A stretch of DNA of 29,511 bases, taken from NCBI GenBank assembly GCA_934358675.1, contig CAKRKX010000021.1, forward strand, positions 1-29,511, read 5' to 3'. The notes beneath the pieces were generated by a model. It was not told the origin of the DNA, searched no databases, and worked only from the letters and a program-made list of their open reading frames with translations. This document shows positions 7,637 through 17,255 of this stretch, one piece after another. The DNA comes from an uncultured Agathobacter sp. (lineage in GTDB: Bacteria > Bacillota > Clostridia > Lachnospirales > Lachnospiraceae). How positions within the stretch are numbered: position 1 is the stretch's first letter; every line of letters starts with the position of its first letter. Made by a program: the position numbers and the translations under genes.

Positions 7637-10036
7637 TCATTCTTTTGCGGACATACGGCTCGAATGGCAGGTAAAATAAAGAATCTGGTATTCTTCTGCG
7701 ATCTTCTGCAACAGTTCGTTTCCGTGCTCCACCTTCTCCTCATCGAGATTGACAAACGGATCATCCAGTACAAGGAACGGCTTCTCGCCCGGATACATCG
7801 CATCGACCAAAGCCAGTCGCATACACACGCCGAGCAGATCCTGATAGCCCGCAGACAACCACTTTGTCTCGCGCAGCTCGCCCTGCTCCTTCACCTGCAC
7901 ATCGATGTTGGCATTGACCATCCAGTTGCCGCTCGCATCGCCGGTCAGAAGCTCATAATACTTGCCGAATCCGTTCTCGATCGGTCCGAGATAGCGCGCC
8001 GAGAACTGCTCCTTTGCTGTCTGTAAGAATTCCTGTGTCAACTGCAGCGTATGATAGGTCTGCGCCTCCAGTTCCTGATCACGCTTACAGATTTCAAGCT
8101 GCTCCTGCTTCTCATCTCGCACATCGAGCTGCTCCTGCATGTCCTCAAGCTGATGCGTGTACTGCTCGATTGCATCACGGACATCTTCGATCCGATCGTC
8201 CACATCGCGGATCATCTCATTGAGCTCATCGAGTGTATATGGGCACTTCTCAACCGAATTGATCTCCCCCATCGGATACTCCATCTCAAACTGCGCCTTC
8301 TTCTTGCAGGCGAGTTCATAGGATTTTACCGCAAGCCGATACTCAGCGCCCTTCATCTGCAGCTGGCTCAATCCCGCTGCAATATCCTCTCCGAAATCCA
8401 CACCAGTCGACTGCCCAAACGCAAGAAGCGACTCGCGGATACGGTTAAATTCCTCCCTTGCTGCATCGCTTTTGGCTGCACGTGTTTTCAGGCGCTCATA
8501 CTCATGAATCTGATTCTTCAACTCATAAAGGCTCGAGCGCGCATCCCTTGCATCATAGGTAATATGGTAGTTTTCAAGAAAATTCTGTGCTCTCTGCTGG
8601 ATACGCTCCGCTTCACCGGAGGCCTCATCCATCGTCTTCTGAATCTCTTCCACCGGCTCACGCAGCTTGCGTTCCTCCTCCTGATACTCCAGAAGAAGTT
8701 CCTTGGCGCGCCGCACATCACGGTCTGCCAAAGCCTTGCGCATCGCAAGCAGGAAAATGCCGATCACGATTGCCAGTGCTCCGGCTCCGATCATAACCAT
8801 CCGGTAGTCTTTTACTTCCGGCAGGACAAAGCCGACAACAGCCGCTGCAATACCCGCCAGGATCAAAAGCACCGCCGGTACGATCATCGCGATCCTGCGT
8901 TTGGCAGGAACCGTCGGCTCCTCGCGCTTCATCGCCATCGCCTCAAAATAAGAGATTTTCGTCTCTAACTGACTCTTCTGTTCACGCAGCTTGGCAAGTT
9001 TCTCCAGCTGCTGATCCATATCGCGGATCTGCGACTCCTCCGGACATCCGTCCGCAAACATATCGGTAAGCTTCGCATACTGAGTCTTCTCCTCGTCCGT
9101 CAGTCCCAGATTGTAAAGAGTCGTCTTAAGCACGCCCATCATCTGCACGTCCTGATTCTTCTGCTGGAACTCCTCATCCTCCGGCACGCGTTCCGGAAAG
9201 ACATCCGCATACTGTTCAACATGTGCCTTACTCTGCTCCACTTCGTCGCAGAGCAGCTGATAATTGTGCTTTAAATTTTCTCTCCGGTTCTCCTCGCTTG
9301 CAACCTGCAGCGCCCTGGCATACTGACCGCGGATATCAGACAGCTCCTTTCTCTGTGCCTGCTTGTCCGCAAGCTTCCGGGTAAGTTCCTGAGCGGCCGT
9401 CTCCGCCGCATCGAAGCTCCGGAGCTCCTCCGTCAAAAGCGTGATCATGTTCTTACGCTTTTTCATGGAACCGGTCGCACGGTCCGGCGAAAGCTTATTC
9501 ATCCGGTCATGGATGCGCTTCGTCGCACTGTCAAAATTGTTGATATCGTTGGTATTCTCCGCCAGATTGCCGAGCTTTGCGTTGATGGCATCGGTCGATC
9601 CGCTCTCACAGTCATTCTGTGCGATAAAAGCGCTGCGCTTGAACGACGCACTGTCAAGCCCGAAGATCTCACTTCCGATCTCCGATGAGAAATCGTGGCA
9701 CTCCAGATTTGTCGACAGATCATACAGATGGTACTCATCCGTCTTCTCTGTCTTGCCAAACGTGCGGCTGATGCGGTACGCCTTGTCCTGATAGGTAAAA
9801 TCAAGCTCACCGCCGAACGTACCTCCCTGCCACGGGCGGTACACCACGCGCTCCTTATCAAACGATCCCGACTCTTTCTTGGAGTCAAATCCATAGAACA
9901 TAACGCGTAAAAAAGCCGCAAGCGTACTCTTGCCCCATGCATTCGGCTCATGAAACAGGTTGACCCCGCCCGTAAAATCAATGGACAGATCGGAGAGTTT
10001 TCCAAAATTATCGATATGACAAGATAATAATTTCAT
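7637..10036 (-). CDS. SbcC/YhaN-like SMC-type ATPase with two membrane segments
   Basis: 799 residues from ATG at 10036; a longer frame opens at 10072, but GGAGGAG precedes the 10036 ATG and that start overlaps nothing essential. The N-terminal ATPase half begins MKLLSCHIDNFGKL and has a Walker A variant EPNAWGKST (30-38). Long coiled coils flank a central pair of hydrophobic helices (about 382-404 and 412-432), as in Bacillus YhaN. The C-terminal half has the ABC signature LSAGYQDLLG, Walker B LVLDDPFVNLD and a terminal His switch (FTCHSSRMS). With the upstream nuclease it should form an SbcCD/YhaNO-like complex acting on DNA ends, probably near the membrane. The stop of the nuclease gene and this start are one base apart, so they are coupled. 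Confidence 0.9.
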   Translation of the reverse strand: MKLLSCHIDNFGKLSDLSIDFTGGVNLFHEPNAWGKSTLAAFLRVMFYGFDSKKESGSFDKERVVYRPWQGGTFGGELDFTYQDKAYRISRTFGKTEKTDEYHLYDLSTNLECHDFSSEIGSEIFGLDSASFKRSAFIAQNDCESGSTDAINAKLGNLAENTNDINNFDSATKRIHDRMNKLSPDRATGSMKKRKNMITLLTEELRSFDAAETAAQELTRKLADKQAQRKELSDIRGQYARALQVASEENRRENLKHNYQLLCDEVEQSKAHVEQYADVFPERVPEDEEFQQKNQDVQMMGVLKTTLYNLGLTDEEKTQYAKLTDMFADGCPEESQIRDMDQQLEKLAKLREQKSQLETKISYFEAMAMKREEPTVPAKRRIAMIVPAVLLILAGIAAAVVGFVLPEVKDYRMVMIGAGALAIVIGIFLLAMRKALADRDVRRAKELLLEYQEEERKLREPVEEIQKTMDEASGEAERIQQRAQNFLENYHITYDARDARSSLYELKNQIHEYERLKTRAAKSDAAREEFNRIRESLLAFGQSTGVDFGEDIAAGLSQLQMKGAEYRLAVKSYELACKKKAQFEMEYPMGEINSVEKCPYTLDELNEMIRDVDDRIEDVRDAIEQYTHQLEDMQEQLDVRDEKQEQLEICKRDQELEAQTYHTLQLTQEFLQTAKEQFSARYLGPIENGFGKYYELLTGDASGNWMVNANIDVQVKEQGELRETKWLSAGYQDLLGVCMRLALVDAMYPGEKPFLVLDDPFVNLDEEKVEHGNELLQKIAEEYQILYFTCHSSRMSAKE

Positions 10037-10037
10037 C

Positions 10038-11126
10038 TTAGATCTCCTCCCCTGACAATGCCATAATTCCACAGCGGATTACCTGTGTTTTCTCATCTTC
10101 GCTTAAATCGGAGCTTAACACCATGCGGATAAACTCGCCTTTGAGCGAAGCGTCCTTCTCGTAATCACTGTAATCCACACGAAGATGCGTGTGGTCATAC
10201 ACCTTTTCAAAATAGAAATAATCCGTGAACAGATCCTGCAGATATTCGCAGTTGAACTCGCTGTCCACTTCCACGTCTCCGGTCAGCACAAACTTGACCA
10301 TGCTTCCGGACGGATACGAAGTCTCGGCGATCGCCTGCTCCATACGTTCCGCCACTTCCTGTGTCGTCATCGCTCCGGTGACATCCACCTCAAGTGTGTA
10401 CAATGTTCTTGCCGCGATCGGCACAAATGTCGTGGTCGCGCGGTGCTGCTGCTCATCGATATCGAGCACAACAAAGCCTTTTTCCCCGCATTCGTCAAAG
10501 CCTCGCCCCTCAAGACATCCCGGATAGCAGTATATTCCACGGTTATCAAGTACATCCTGTACCAATCCATGTACATGTCCCAATGCCAGATAATCAATGT
10601 TCTTATTCTTTAGTTCATTCAGGCTGATACTCTCTGCCTGCTCCTTGCTCCTGTAATTGCCAAGCTGACCGTGTAGCATCACAATATTGTAATCATCGTG
10701 ATTTAACACAAGCGAATTGTATACCGTCACCTGATTGGCGGAATTCAGCTCGAGTCCCGAGATCACCACATTTCCGTAACGGTACGCTGTCCATTCCTCG
10801 CCAAAAAGCAGAAGATTCTCCGGAATCTCCTCCATCTTGGACAGAAAGTTATCGCTGTCATGGTTTCCCCTCAAATACAGGAAATCGATTTCCGGATGCG
10901 TACAGATCATATCGCGCACGGTGTTGCGCGCCATGGCAGACACATTCCTCGTGTCAAAGAGATCCCCCGCGATCAGGATCGCACGCACATCATTCTTCGC
11001 GGCATATTCCACCATTCTTGTAAAGGTTCTTAAGATTTCCTTTTTGCGCTCCCTCGCCTGCTCCTTCGTCAGATTCGCCGTCATCTTCGAATCCAGATGC
11101 AGGTCTGCGCAATGCACAATTTTCAT
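10038..11126 (-). CDS. SbcD/YhaO-like DNA repair exonuclease (metallophosphoesterase)
   Basis: 362 residues. Calcineurin-type phosphoesterase motifs occur in order: DLHLDS (D8, H10), GDLFDTR (D55), RGNHD (N88, H89), then MLHGQ and LGHVHG. The C-terminal 100 residues form a capping domain. It is the nuclease partner of the ATPase that follows. The start ATG has AGAGGAGG upstream. The 157-base gap separating it from the ClpX-like gene is almost filled by a tandem hairpin array (11141-11265), so its leader RNA is unusual. Confidence 0.92.
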   Translation of the reverse strand: MKIVHCADLHLDSKMTANLTKEQARERKKEILRTFTRMVEYAAKNDVRAILIAGDLFDTRNVSAMARNTVRDMICTHPEIDFLYLRGNHDSDNFLSKMEEIPENLLLFGEEWTAYRYGNVVISGLELNSANQVTVYNSLVLNHDDYNIVMLHGQLGNYRSKEQAESISLNELKNKNIDYLALGHVHGLVQDVLDNRGIYCYPGCLEGRGFDECGEKGFVVLDIDEQQHRATTTFVPIAARTLYTLEVDVTGAMTTQEVAERMEQAIAETSYPSGSMVKFVLTGDVEVDSEFNCEYLQDLFTDYFYFEKVYDHTHLRVDYSDYEKDASLKGEFIRMVLSSDLSEDEKTQVIRCGIMALSGEEI

Positions 11127-11140
11127 AGTATCCTCCTCTG

Positions 11141-11265
11141 CGCCACATCTCTGATGCAGCGCCTGTGGTGCTTCTTTGAAGCATCACTTGTGGTGCTTCT
11201 TTGAAGCATCACTTGCGGTACATCTTTGATGTATCGCTTGTGGTGCATCTTTGATGCATCGCTTA
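11141..11265 (-). repeat. Five tandem 25-bp units, each a small hairpin with covarying stem
   Basis: Units start at 11141, 11166, 11191, 11216 and 11241. Read on the minus strand, each contains a six-base stem and three-base loop: TGCTTC AAA GAAGCA (two units), TACATC AAA GATGTA, TGCATC AAA GATGCA, and TGCATC AGA GATGTG, the last closed by two G-U pairs. Stem bases differ between units but pairing is kept. The array lies between the stop of the ClpX-like gene and the ribosome site of the nuclease gene, so it would be transcribed as intercistronic RNA. Confidence 0.85.
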
Positions 11266-11283
11266 TGGTTATATCTCTCTAAA

Positions 11284-12702
11284 TTACATCTCGGTCGCAT
11301 GCTCCGGGATTGCGGCCATTCCGCGCATCTCAATGAGCGGACCGCCCTTCTTCTCCACATAATCCTCCGTAATCGTCACACGCCCGATATTGTCATCCTT
11401 CGGGATCTCATACATGATGTCTAACATAAATTCCTCGATGATCGCACGAAGCGCACGCGCTCCGACTTTCTTCTCCTGCGCCTTCTTGGCGATCGCACGA
11501 AGCGCCCCCTCATCAAATACCAGATCCACCTCATCCATCGCGAGCAGCTTCTGATACTGCTTGATGATCGCATTCTTCGGTTCCTGCAGAATCTTGACCA
11601 GCATATCCTCGGTCAAAGCCTCAAGCGAGAACAGCACCGGAAGTCGTCCTAAGAACTCCGGAATCATACCGAATTTTCTCACATCCTCAACGGTTACTTT
11701 CATAAGAAGGTTCTCGTCATCGTCATACTTGTCCTTTAAATCCGCGCGGAATCCGATGGAAGCTTCCTTATTTAAACGCTCCTTTATAATCTCTTCCAGT
11801 TCCGGGAACGCTCCTCCACAGATAAAGAGAATATTCTTTGTATCCACCGTTGTCATCGGAACCATCGCATTCTTGCTGCTTGCACCTACCGGGACTTCAA
11901 TCTCCGCGCCCTCCAGAAGCTTTAACATTCCCTGCTGCACCGACTCGCCGCTGACATCCCGCTGATTCGTGTTGCGCTTCTTGGCAATCTTATCAATCTC
12001 GTCGATAAAGATGATACCGTGTTCCGCGCGCTCCACATCATTGTCTGCCGCTGCCAGAAGTTTACTGACAACGCTCTCGATATCGTCACCGATATAACCG
12101 GCCTCCGTCAGCGAAGTCGCATCGGTAATCGCAAGCGGCACATCAAGAAGACGCGCCAAAGTCTTTACCAGATAGGTCTTACCGGAACCGGTCGGTCCGA
12201 TCATGAGCATGTTGGACTTCTCGATTTCCACACCATCCTGATCATCGGACATCACACGCTTGTAATGGTTGTACACGGCAACCGACATCACTTTCTTCGC
12301 ATGTTCCTGACCTACCACATACTCATCAAGGCTTGCCTTAATCTTATGCGGTGCCGGAATCGAATGAATATCAAGTACTGCCTCTTCTTTCTTTTCCTTC
12401 GGTTTCTTTTTCTTGATCTTCTGCGACTGCGGAATACCTCCCTGCAGATCCGCCAGATTGATCATGCTGATATTGGGCATCTTGCCCATATTCATATTCA
12501 TGATGTCACCCATGTTGAATCCACCGGTGTTCATCGTATCGAACGTCTTCTGCATACAATCATTACAGATGCAGATTCCCTGCTGAATATGGATCATCTT
12601 CCCCGCAACACTCTCCGGTCTGCGGCAGATGTAGCAGATATCTTCGTATTCATTATTCTTATTTGTATCATCTACTGTATTTTTATTCTGATCTTCAGAC
12701 AT
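11284..12702 (-). CDS. clpX: ClpX-like AAA+ unfoldase (paralogue with Met-rich insertion)
   Basis: 472 residues from ATG at 12702, preferred over 12720 because AAAGGAG lies eight bases before it. The N-terminal zinc-binding domain has C23-x2-C26 and C46-x2-C49. A linker of about 60 residues is rich in Met, Asn and Gly (57-85) and then Lys (96-107), longer than in ordinary ClpX (about 420 residues in total). The AAA+ core has Walker A GPTGSGKT (169-176), pore loop GYIG (201-204), Walker B FIDEID (231-236) and an IGF tripeptide (315-317) resembling the ClpP-docking loop. It unfolds proteins for ClpP. No clpP or tig gene is adjacent, so this is probably a second ClpX rather than the housekeeping copy. 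It heads the run ending with the S8 protease. Confidence 0.88.
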   Translation of the reverse strand: MSEDQNKNTVDDTNKNNEYEDICYICRRPESVAGKMIHIQQGICICNDCMQKTFDTMNTGGFNMGDIMNMNMGKMPNISMINLADLQGGIPQSQKIKKKKPKEKKEEAVLDIHSIPAPHKIKASLDEYVVGQEHAKKVMSVAVYNHYKRVMSDDQDGVEIEKSNMLMIGPTGSGKTYLVKTLARLLDVPLAITDATSLTEAGYIGDDIESVVSKLLAAADNDVERAEHGIIFIDEIDKIAKKRNTNQRDVSGESVQQGMLKLLEGAEIEVPVGASSKNAMVPMTTVDTKNILFICGGAFPELEEIIKERLNKEASIGFRADLKDKYDDDENLLMKVTVEDVRKFGMIPEFLGRLPVLFSLEALTEDMLVKILQEPKNAIIKQYQKLLAMDEVDLVFDEGALRAIAKKAQEKKVGARALRAIIEEFMLDIMYEIPKDDNIGRVTITEDYVEKKGGPLIEMRGMAAIPEHATEM

Positions 12703-12738
12703 TATCCGTCTCCTTTTCACTTTCCATCTTAACTTAAT

Positions 12739-12767
12739 AGTATAACGGATGCCGCCCGCAATGACAA
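12739..12767 (-). promoter_or_regulatory. Sigma-A promoter of the clpX-like gene
   Basis: On the minus strand, TTGTCA (12762-12767), a 17-base spacer and TATACT (12739-12744) lie about 37 bases before the ATG at 12702. The 303-base stretch 12703-13005 holds this promoter, the divergent one at 12935-12963 and otherwise AT-rich sequence with no gene that I can see. Confidence 0.75.
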
Positions 12768-12934
12768 GTTTACTGCGAAGATTTCATTTTTCTTTTACGA
12801 TCACTTTCGGATGGTATCCACCGGTTTTTACCTCCTAGATTCATCCGATGTATTTATCGTATATTCACTTTATAAAAATGCAGAACGGTAATATTGTCCA
12901 AAGTTTCAGCATGGTATTTGTGCATATTATCCTT

Positions 12935-12963
12935 TTGACAATCGATTCAAAAAGATTTATGCT
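12935..12963 (+). promoter_or_regulatory. Sigma-A promoter of the FadR-type regulator gene
   Basis: A consensus TTGACA (12935-12940), a 17-base spacer and TATGCT (12958-12963) lie 42 bases before the ATG at 13006. Confidence 0.75.
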
Positions 12964-13005
12964 TAAATTGCTTTGATAGATTGAATTGAGAAACGGAGGA
13001 ATCAT

Positions 13006-13686
13006 ATGACGAATTCGGTTGAAAAAAGTCTCCCGCAAAAGATTGCAGAAGACATTATCGCATTTATATTAGAAGAAAATCTAAAACCGGGAGATAAACT
13101 CCCAAACGAGACGGTTCTGTGCCAACGCTTAAATGTAGGAAGAAGTTCGCTGCGCGAAGCCATGCGCGCTCTGGCATCACGAAATATTGTCACCATCCGG
13201 CAGGGATCCGGCACCTATATCGCTTCCTCCACCGGTGTTGCCGACGATCCGCTCGGACTTAGTTTTATCAATAACAAGAAAAAGCTGATCCATGACCTCA
13301 TGGAAATCCGCTTTCTGCTGGAGCCTTCCATCGCAGCTTTAGCTGCCATTCATGCGGACGATACAGAAATCAAAAAAATCTGTAAACTGTGTGACGATGT
13401 GGAAGAACTGCTAAAGGCCCACAAGGACCACTCTGACAAGGACATCGAACTGCACACTGCCATCGCCCTAAGCAGCAAAAATATTGTTGTCCCAAGGCTG
13501 GTTCCCGTTATTTTCCGCTCGATCCCGCTTCTTATAGAAAGTACCGGCAACACCCTGTGCAACGAAACGATCGAGTCTCACCGAGAGATTGCAGACGCGA
13601 TTGCCGCCCATGACGCAGTCCGCGCCCACGATGCAATGTATCTGCATCTGGTCTATAACCGGAAGCAGATACAGCCCAACGGTTAA
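13006..13686 (+). CDS. FadR-subfamily (FCD) GntR-type transcriptional regulator
   Basis: 226 residues. A winged helix-turn-helix of GntR type occupies residues 1-75, with the PGDKLPNE and GRSSLREAMRAL signatures and the wing IRQGSGTYI. The FCD effector domain follows (about 90-220), with metal-ligand type residues in ELHTAIA, ESHREIADAI and AHDAMYLHL. Family members sense small carboxylates or sugar acids. GGAGGAATC precedes the ATG. It stands alone between divergent clpX and a convergent chemoreceptor gene, so no target operon or ligand can be inferred from context. Confidence 0.92.
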   Translation: MTNSVEKSLPQKIAEDIIAFILEENLKPGDKLPNETVLCQRLNVGRSSLREAMRALASRNIVTIRQGSGTYIASSTGVADDPLGLSFINNKKKLIHDLMEIRFLLEPSIAALAAIHADDTEIKKICKLCDDVEELLKAHKDHSDKDIELHTAIALSSKNIVVPRLVPVIFRSIPLLIESTGNTLCNETIESHREIADAIAAHDAVRAHDAMYLHLVYNRKQIQPNG

Positions 13687-13759
13687 GGTATAATAATTGT
13701 TTCCATACAATCTTTCATGCAACAGACCACTGATATCGTCTGCTCTCTGCCTTTTTGTA

Positions 13760-15472
13760 TTATTCTTCAAAATCTGCAATGATAAATTTTTGGATCATTC
13801 CACGCAGGCTGTCTGCCTCACTGCTCATCTGCTGGCTGGCAGCTGCGCACTGCTGGGAAGTTGCAGAATTCGTCTGTACCACATCGTTAATCTGATCAAT
13901 GCCTTCATTGATCTGCTGAATCTCGGAAGCCTGTGTCTCGAGTGTCTCTGCAATATTTGTCACTTCTTTTGTAATCGCTTTGGAGCTTTCTGCCACCTCT
14001 TCCAGCTGTGTTGCAGTCCGTTCTGCAATGACCATACCGTTTTCCACTGCTTTTACGGATGTTTCGATCAGTGTGGTAGATTCCTTCGCTGCCTGTGCAC
14101 TCTGGTCTGCCAGCATATTTACCTGATTCGCCACAACAGCAAATCCCTTTCCTGCCTCTCCTGCCCGCGCTGCCTCAATGGATGCATTTAATGCAAGCAG
14201 GTTGGTCTGGGATGCAATTTCATTAATGGTTGATATGATTTTGTCAATCTCCTGGGATGCTTTATTGATCTCATGCATGGATGTAACCATCTCCTGCATC
14301 CTTCCATTGCTCTCCCAGATGGAAGTTCCGAGTTCATCTACTCTGTCGCTGATTTCCTTGGCAGTATGTGAATTCGATTCTACCTGTTCGGACACACCTG
14401 CAACCGTTGCCGTCAGTTCTTCCACAACAGCTGCCTGATTGGTCGCACCATCTGCAAGATCATTCGAGCTTGATGCCACCTGTTCTGCTGCACCGGAAAC
14501 CTCGTTTGATACATTCTGGATTCCTTTAATAGTGGCTGCTATGCTTTTCTCAAATTCCATAAAAGAGTGTAAAATACCAATAAAATCACCTTTCCACTCT
14601 ACTTCCGGCTGTACATCAAAATGTCCCTCCGCAAAAAGTTTCATTGCACGATCAATATCATCTACATAAGATCCCAGAATACGGATAGACTTTCGCATAC
14701 TATGTGCCAATCTTCCGATTTCATCCTCAGAATGGTATTCCAATGTACTATGCAGGTTTCCTTCTGTTAAATCCTTCGCCACATCCTCGATTGCATGTAA
14801 TGGCTCAAGGATTGTATCAAGCACGATCTTTCCTGTTCTCTTTGTCAACTGCCATGCAAATGTCAGACAGATAATGATGACTATGAGTCCGACTGCAGCA
14901 CATACATATGTCCTTACAATTGCCTGATGGCTTCTTTCGTCAGTCAGCTTGTCGATTTCCTTTGCAAGCTCAACAGTTTTATTTAACTTTGGTGTACACT
15001 CATTGATAATCTGATCAACAGCCCCATCCTTCTGTCCGGCTTTAATCTTATCCATGATTGAGTATCCGGTATTCGCCCAGTCAGAAAGAGCCTTTGAATA
15101 TTCATTATACTGATTCTCCGGAACAACACCTGATTTTTTTATTGTTTTTAACTGCACATCAACATCCTCGAGCATTTCTTTTGCACCCTGCTCATAATCT
15201 TCATACGTAGACTTGTCAGGATTAAGTGCCATCTCTCTTATATCTCTTGCCGCTGCAGTTACATTTATTCTACATATCTTAACCGCCTGATCAGAAGCAT
15301 TTACCTTGTTTACATAGTCTAACATATTGAAAAACAACACACCAATGACCGCAATCGAAAGCAGTCCCGAAATAAGCATCATGGTAATGACCATTCTGTA
15401 GCCATAATTTATCCTTTCTCTCAAATGCATATTTTCCAGCTTTTTTTTCATAGTACTTTTCTTTGTAGACAT
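13760..15472 (-). CDS. Methyl-accepting chemotaxis protein
   Basis: 570 residues. A transmembrane helix at about 27-50 is followed by an extracytoplasmic four-helix-bundle type sensor domain (about 51-190), a second membrane helix (about 191-210, [16 protein letters not shown]), a HAMP domain (about 215-270), and a long signalling coiled coil. The coil carries the conserved tip [31 protein letters not shown]. The protein transmits ligand binding to CheA/CheW. It lacks a C-terminal pentapeptide for tethering CheR. No flagellar or che genes are adjacent. The start has GGAAGG about 11 bases upstream. It suggests a motile host. Confidence 0.95.
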   Translation of the reverse strand: MSTKKSTMKKKLENMHLRERINYGYRMVITMMLISGLLSIAVIGVLFFNMLDYVNKVNASDQAVKICRINVTAAARDIREMALNPDKSTYEDYEQGAKEMLEDVDVQLKTIKKSGVVPENQYNEYSKALSDWANTGYSIMDKIKAGQKDGAVDQIINECTPKLNKTVELAKEIDKLTDERSHQAIVRTYVCAAVGLIVIIICLTFAWQLTKRTGKIVLDTILEPLHAIEDVAKDLTEGNLHSTLEYHSEDEIGRLAHSMRKSIRILGSYVDDIDRAMKLFAEGHFDVQPEVEWKGDFIGILHSFMEFEKSIAATIKGIQNVSNEVSGAAEQVASSSNDLADGATNQAAVVEELTATVAGVSEQVESNSHTAKEISDRVDELGTSIWESNGRMQEMVTSMHEINKASQEIDKIISTINEIASQTNLLALNASIEAARAGEAGKGFAVVANQVNMLADQSAQAAKESTTLIETSVKAVENGMVIAERTATQLEEVAESSKAITKEVTNIAETLETQASEIQQINEGIDQINDVVQTNSATSQQCAAASQQMSSEADSLRGMIQKFIIADFEE

Positions 15473-15546
15473 AGATTTTATTTCCTTCCCTTGCTATTTT
15501 TGTTGTCTTTCCATTTTGTTTTGCTTTAAATTCATCAGACGATTTC

Positions 15547-15575
15547 AATATAGTATTTTTTTAATCAAAAAACAA
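15547..15575 (-). promoter_or_regulatory. Predicted promoter of the chemoreceptor gene
   Basis: On the minus strand, TTGTTT (15570-15575), a 17-base spacer and TATATT (15547-15552). I see no flagellar sigma-28 pattern, so the assignment to the vegetative factor is tentative. Confidence 0.45.
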
Positions 15576-15724
15576 TATGACATTTCTCCTAATTATGTCT
15601 TCATTTCCGCTTCATTTTTGTATTTTATCCCTAATTATTCATATTTTTCCATTTTTGCCGCTGCGAATACATTTATAAGAAAGTTGTCGATTTGTTTGAA
15701 GATTACGGTCTGATTTGCTAACAC

Positions 15725-15754
15725 AAGGACCATCTCATTACTGAGATGGTCCTT
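15725..15754 (-). terminator. Strong hairpin downstream of gatB, probable terminator
   Basis: A perfect 13-bp stem (arms 15725-15737 and 15742-15754, AAGGACCATCTCA) with a four-base loop, 56 bases past the gatB stop. There is no long T-run on either side, so termination is likely but not certain. The 337-base stretch 15473-15809 holds this hairpin and the chemoreceptor promoter; I see no gene in it. Confidence 0.6.
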
Positions 15755-15809
15755 AAATATTTCATCCTCTATCGTTTGCATCTGTAAAACCTTTTGTGGT
15801 CTTAACCGT

Positions 15810-17240
15810 CTATAAAAGTTCTTTGAGAAGTTTGTTGACCATACCCGGGTTGGCTTTGCCCTTGGTCGCCTTCATCGTCTGTCCGACAAGGAATCCGATC
15901 GCTTTCTCTTTGCCATTGTGATAATCCTCTACAGACTGCGGATTGTCAGCGATGATCTGCCCGATGGTCGCGCGAAGCGCACCCTCATCATTCATGCTCT
16001 TCAATCCCTTTTCTTCAACATACTGCTTCGGATCGATATCCTTATCAAAGATGACTTCAAATACATCCTTTGCGACGCTGCTGTTGATCGTACCGGCGTC
16101 GACCAGCTCGATCAGGCTTGCCAGATTGACCGGGGAGAATCCGATATCCTCCGGCTCCATCTCACGCTCCTTTAACAGGCGCATCGTCTCAACCATAAGC
16201 CAGTTGGATACTTTTTTCGGTTTTCCGCAGATCTTCGTTGTTGCCTCAAAGATATCTGCCATATGTTTGGATGCGGTAATGATCTGTGCATCGTAGTCCG
16301 GAATATCGTATTCCTTCTTATATCTAAGGAGTTTCTGATCGCGAAGCTCCGGCTGGCGATTCTTAATCTCTGTGATCCACTCATCGGAAATCACAAGCGG
16401 TACGAGATCAGGCTCCGGGAAGTAACGGTAATCCTGTGCATCTTCCTTGGAACGCATTGCATGAGATGATTCTTTGTTGTCATCCCAACGACGGGTTTCC
16501 TGCACAACGCTTCTGCCCATCTCAAGAAGTTCGATCTGACGCTCACGTTCCCCTTCGATAGCGTGGGTGATTGCCTTAAAAGAGTTCAGGTTCTTCATCT
16601 CGGTACGTGTTCCGAACTTCGGAGATCCGACCTCACGAACCGAGATGTTGACATCGGCACGCATGGAACCTTCGTTTAACTTACAATCAGATGCCCCGAG
16701 ATACTGGATCGTCTGACGAAGCTTCTCAAGGTAAGCGATCACTTCCTCCGCAGAGCGCATATCCGGCTCGGATACGATCTCGATCAACGGCACACCGGAA
16801 CGGTTAAAGTCTACGATAGAGACATCTTCCCACTCGTCATGCACCAGTTTTCCGGCATCTTCCTCCATGTGGATCTCGTGAATACGCACCTGTTTTTTGC
16901 CGGACGCAGTCTCGATTTCCACGCTGCCGTTGCGGCAGATTGGCAGATACAACTGGGAAATCTGATAGTTCTGTGGGTTATCCGGATAGAAATAATTCTT
17001 ACGGTCAAACTTGCTGTACTGTGTAATCTGGCAGTTGGTCGCAAGGCCTACCGCCACCGCATATTCAACAACCTGCTTGTTTAAAACCGGCAGGGAACCC
17101 GGCTGACCGGTACAAACCGGGCAGGTATGGCTGTTCGGTGCTCCGCCGAATGCGGTTGAGCAGGAGCAGAAGATTTTCGTTTTCGTGGCTAATTCTACAT
17201 GGACCTCCAGTCCAATGACAGTTTCATAATTCTTACTCAT
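15810..17240 (-). CDS. gatB: Asp-tRNA(Asn)/Glu-tRNA(Gln) amidotransferase subunit B
   Basis: 476 residues, the normal length. It opens with the signature YETVIGLEVHVELATKTKIFC and has the zinc-site Cys residues CSCSTAF and CPVCTGQPG, then FDRKNYFYPDNPQNYQISQ in the kinase-like cradle. The C-terminal YqeY-like tail domain contacts the tRNA. GatB activates the side-chain carboxylate of misacylated tRNA by phosphorylation and receives ammonia from GatA. It lies 15 bases after gatA and is the last gene of the operon. With the AspRS at its head, the main product here should be Asn-tRNA(Asn). Confidence 0.97.
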   Translation of the reverse strand: MSKNYETVIGLEVHVELATKTKIFCSCSTAFGGAPNSHTCPVCTGQPGSLPVLNKQVVEYAVAVGLATNCQITQYSKFDRKNYFYPDNPQNYQISQLYLPICRNGSVEIETASGKKQVRIHEIHMEEDAGKLVHDEWEDVSIVDFNRSGVPLIEIVSEPDMRSAEEVIAYLEKLRQTIQYLGASDCKLNEGSMRADVNISVREVGSPKFGTRTEMKNLNSFKAITHAIEGERERQIELLEMGRSVVQETRRWDDNKESSHAMRSKEDAQDYRYFPEPDLVPLVISDEWITEIKNRQPELRDQKLLRYKKEYDIPDYDAQIITASKHMADIFEATTKICGKPKKVSNWLMVETMRLLKEREMEPEDIGFSPVNLASLIELVDAGTINSSVAKDVFEVIFDKDIDPKQYVEEKGLKSMNDEGALRATIGQIIADNPQSVEDYHNGKEKAIGFLVGQTMKATKGKANPGMVNKLLKELL

Positions 17241-17255
17241 CTCTTCTCCTCCTTC

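Noticed and set aside
11141..11265. CRISPR array
   Set aside because: The units are directly adjacent with no unique spacers, and no cas gene is present.
13687..13759. Possible bidirectional terminator between the FadR-type and chemoreceptor genes (CAGAC...GTCTG)
   Set aside because: The stem is only five bases and the T-run is displaced; too weak to annotate.
15291..15548. An 85-codon minus-strand frame overlapping the chemoreceptor start
   Set aside because: It overlaps a well-supported gene in another frame and has no ribosome site.
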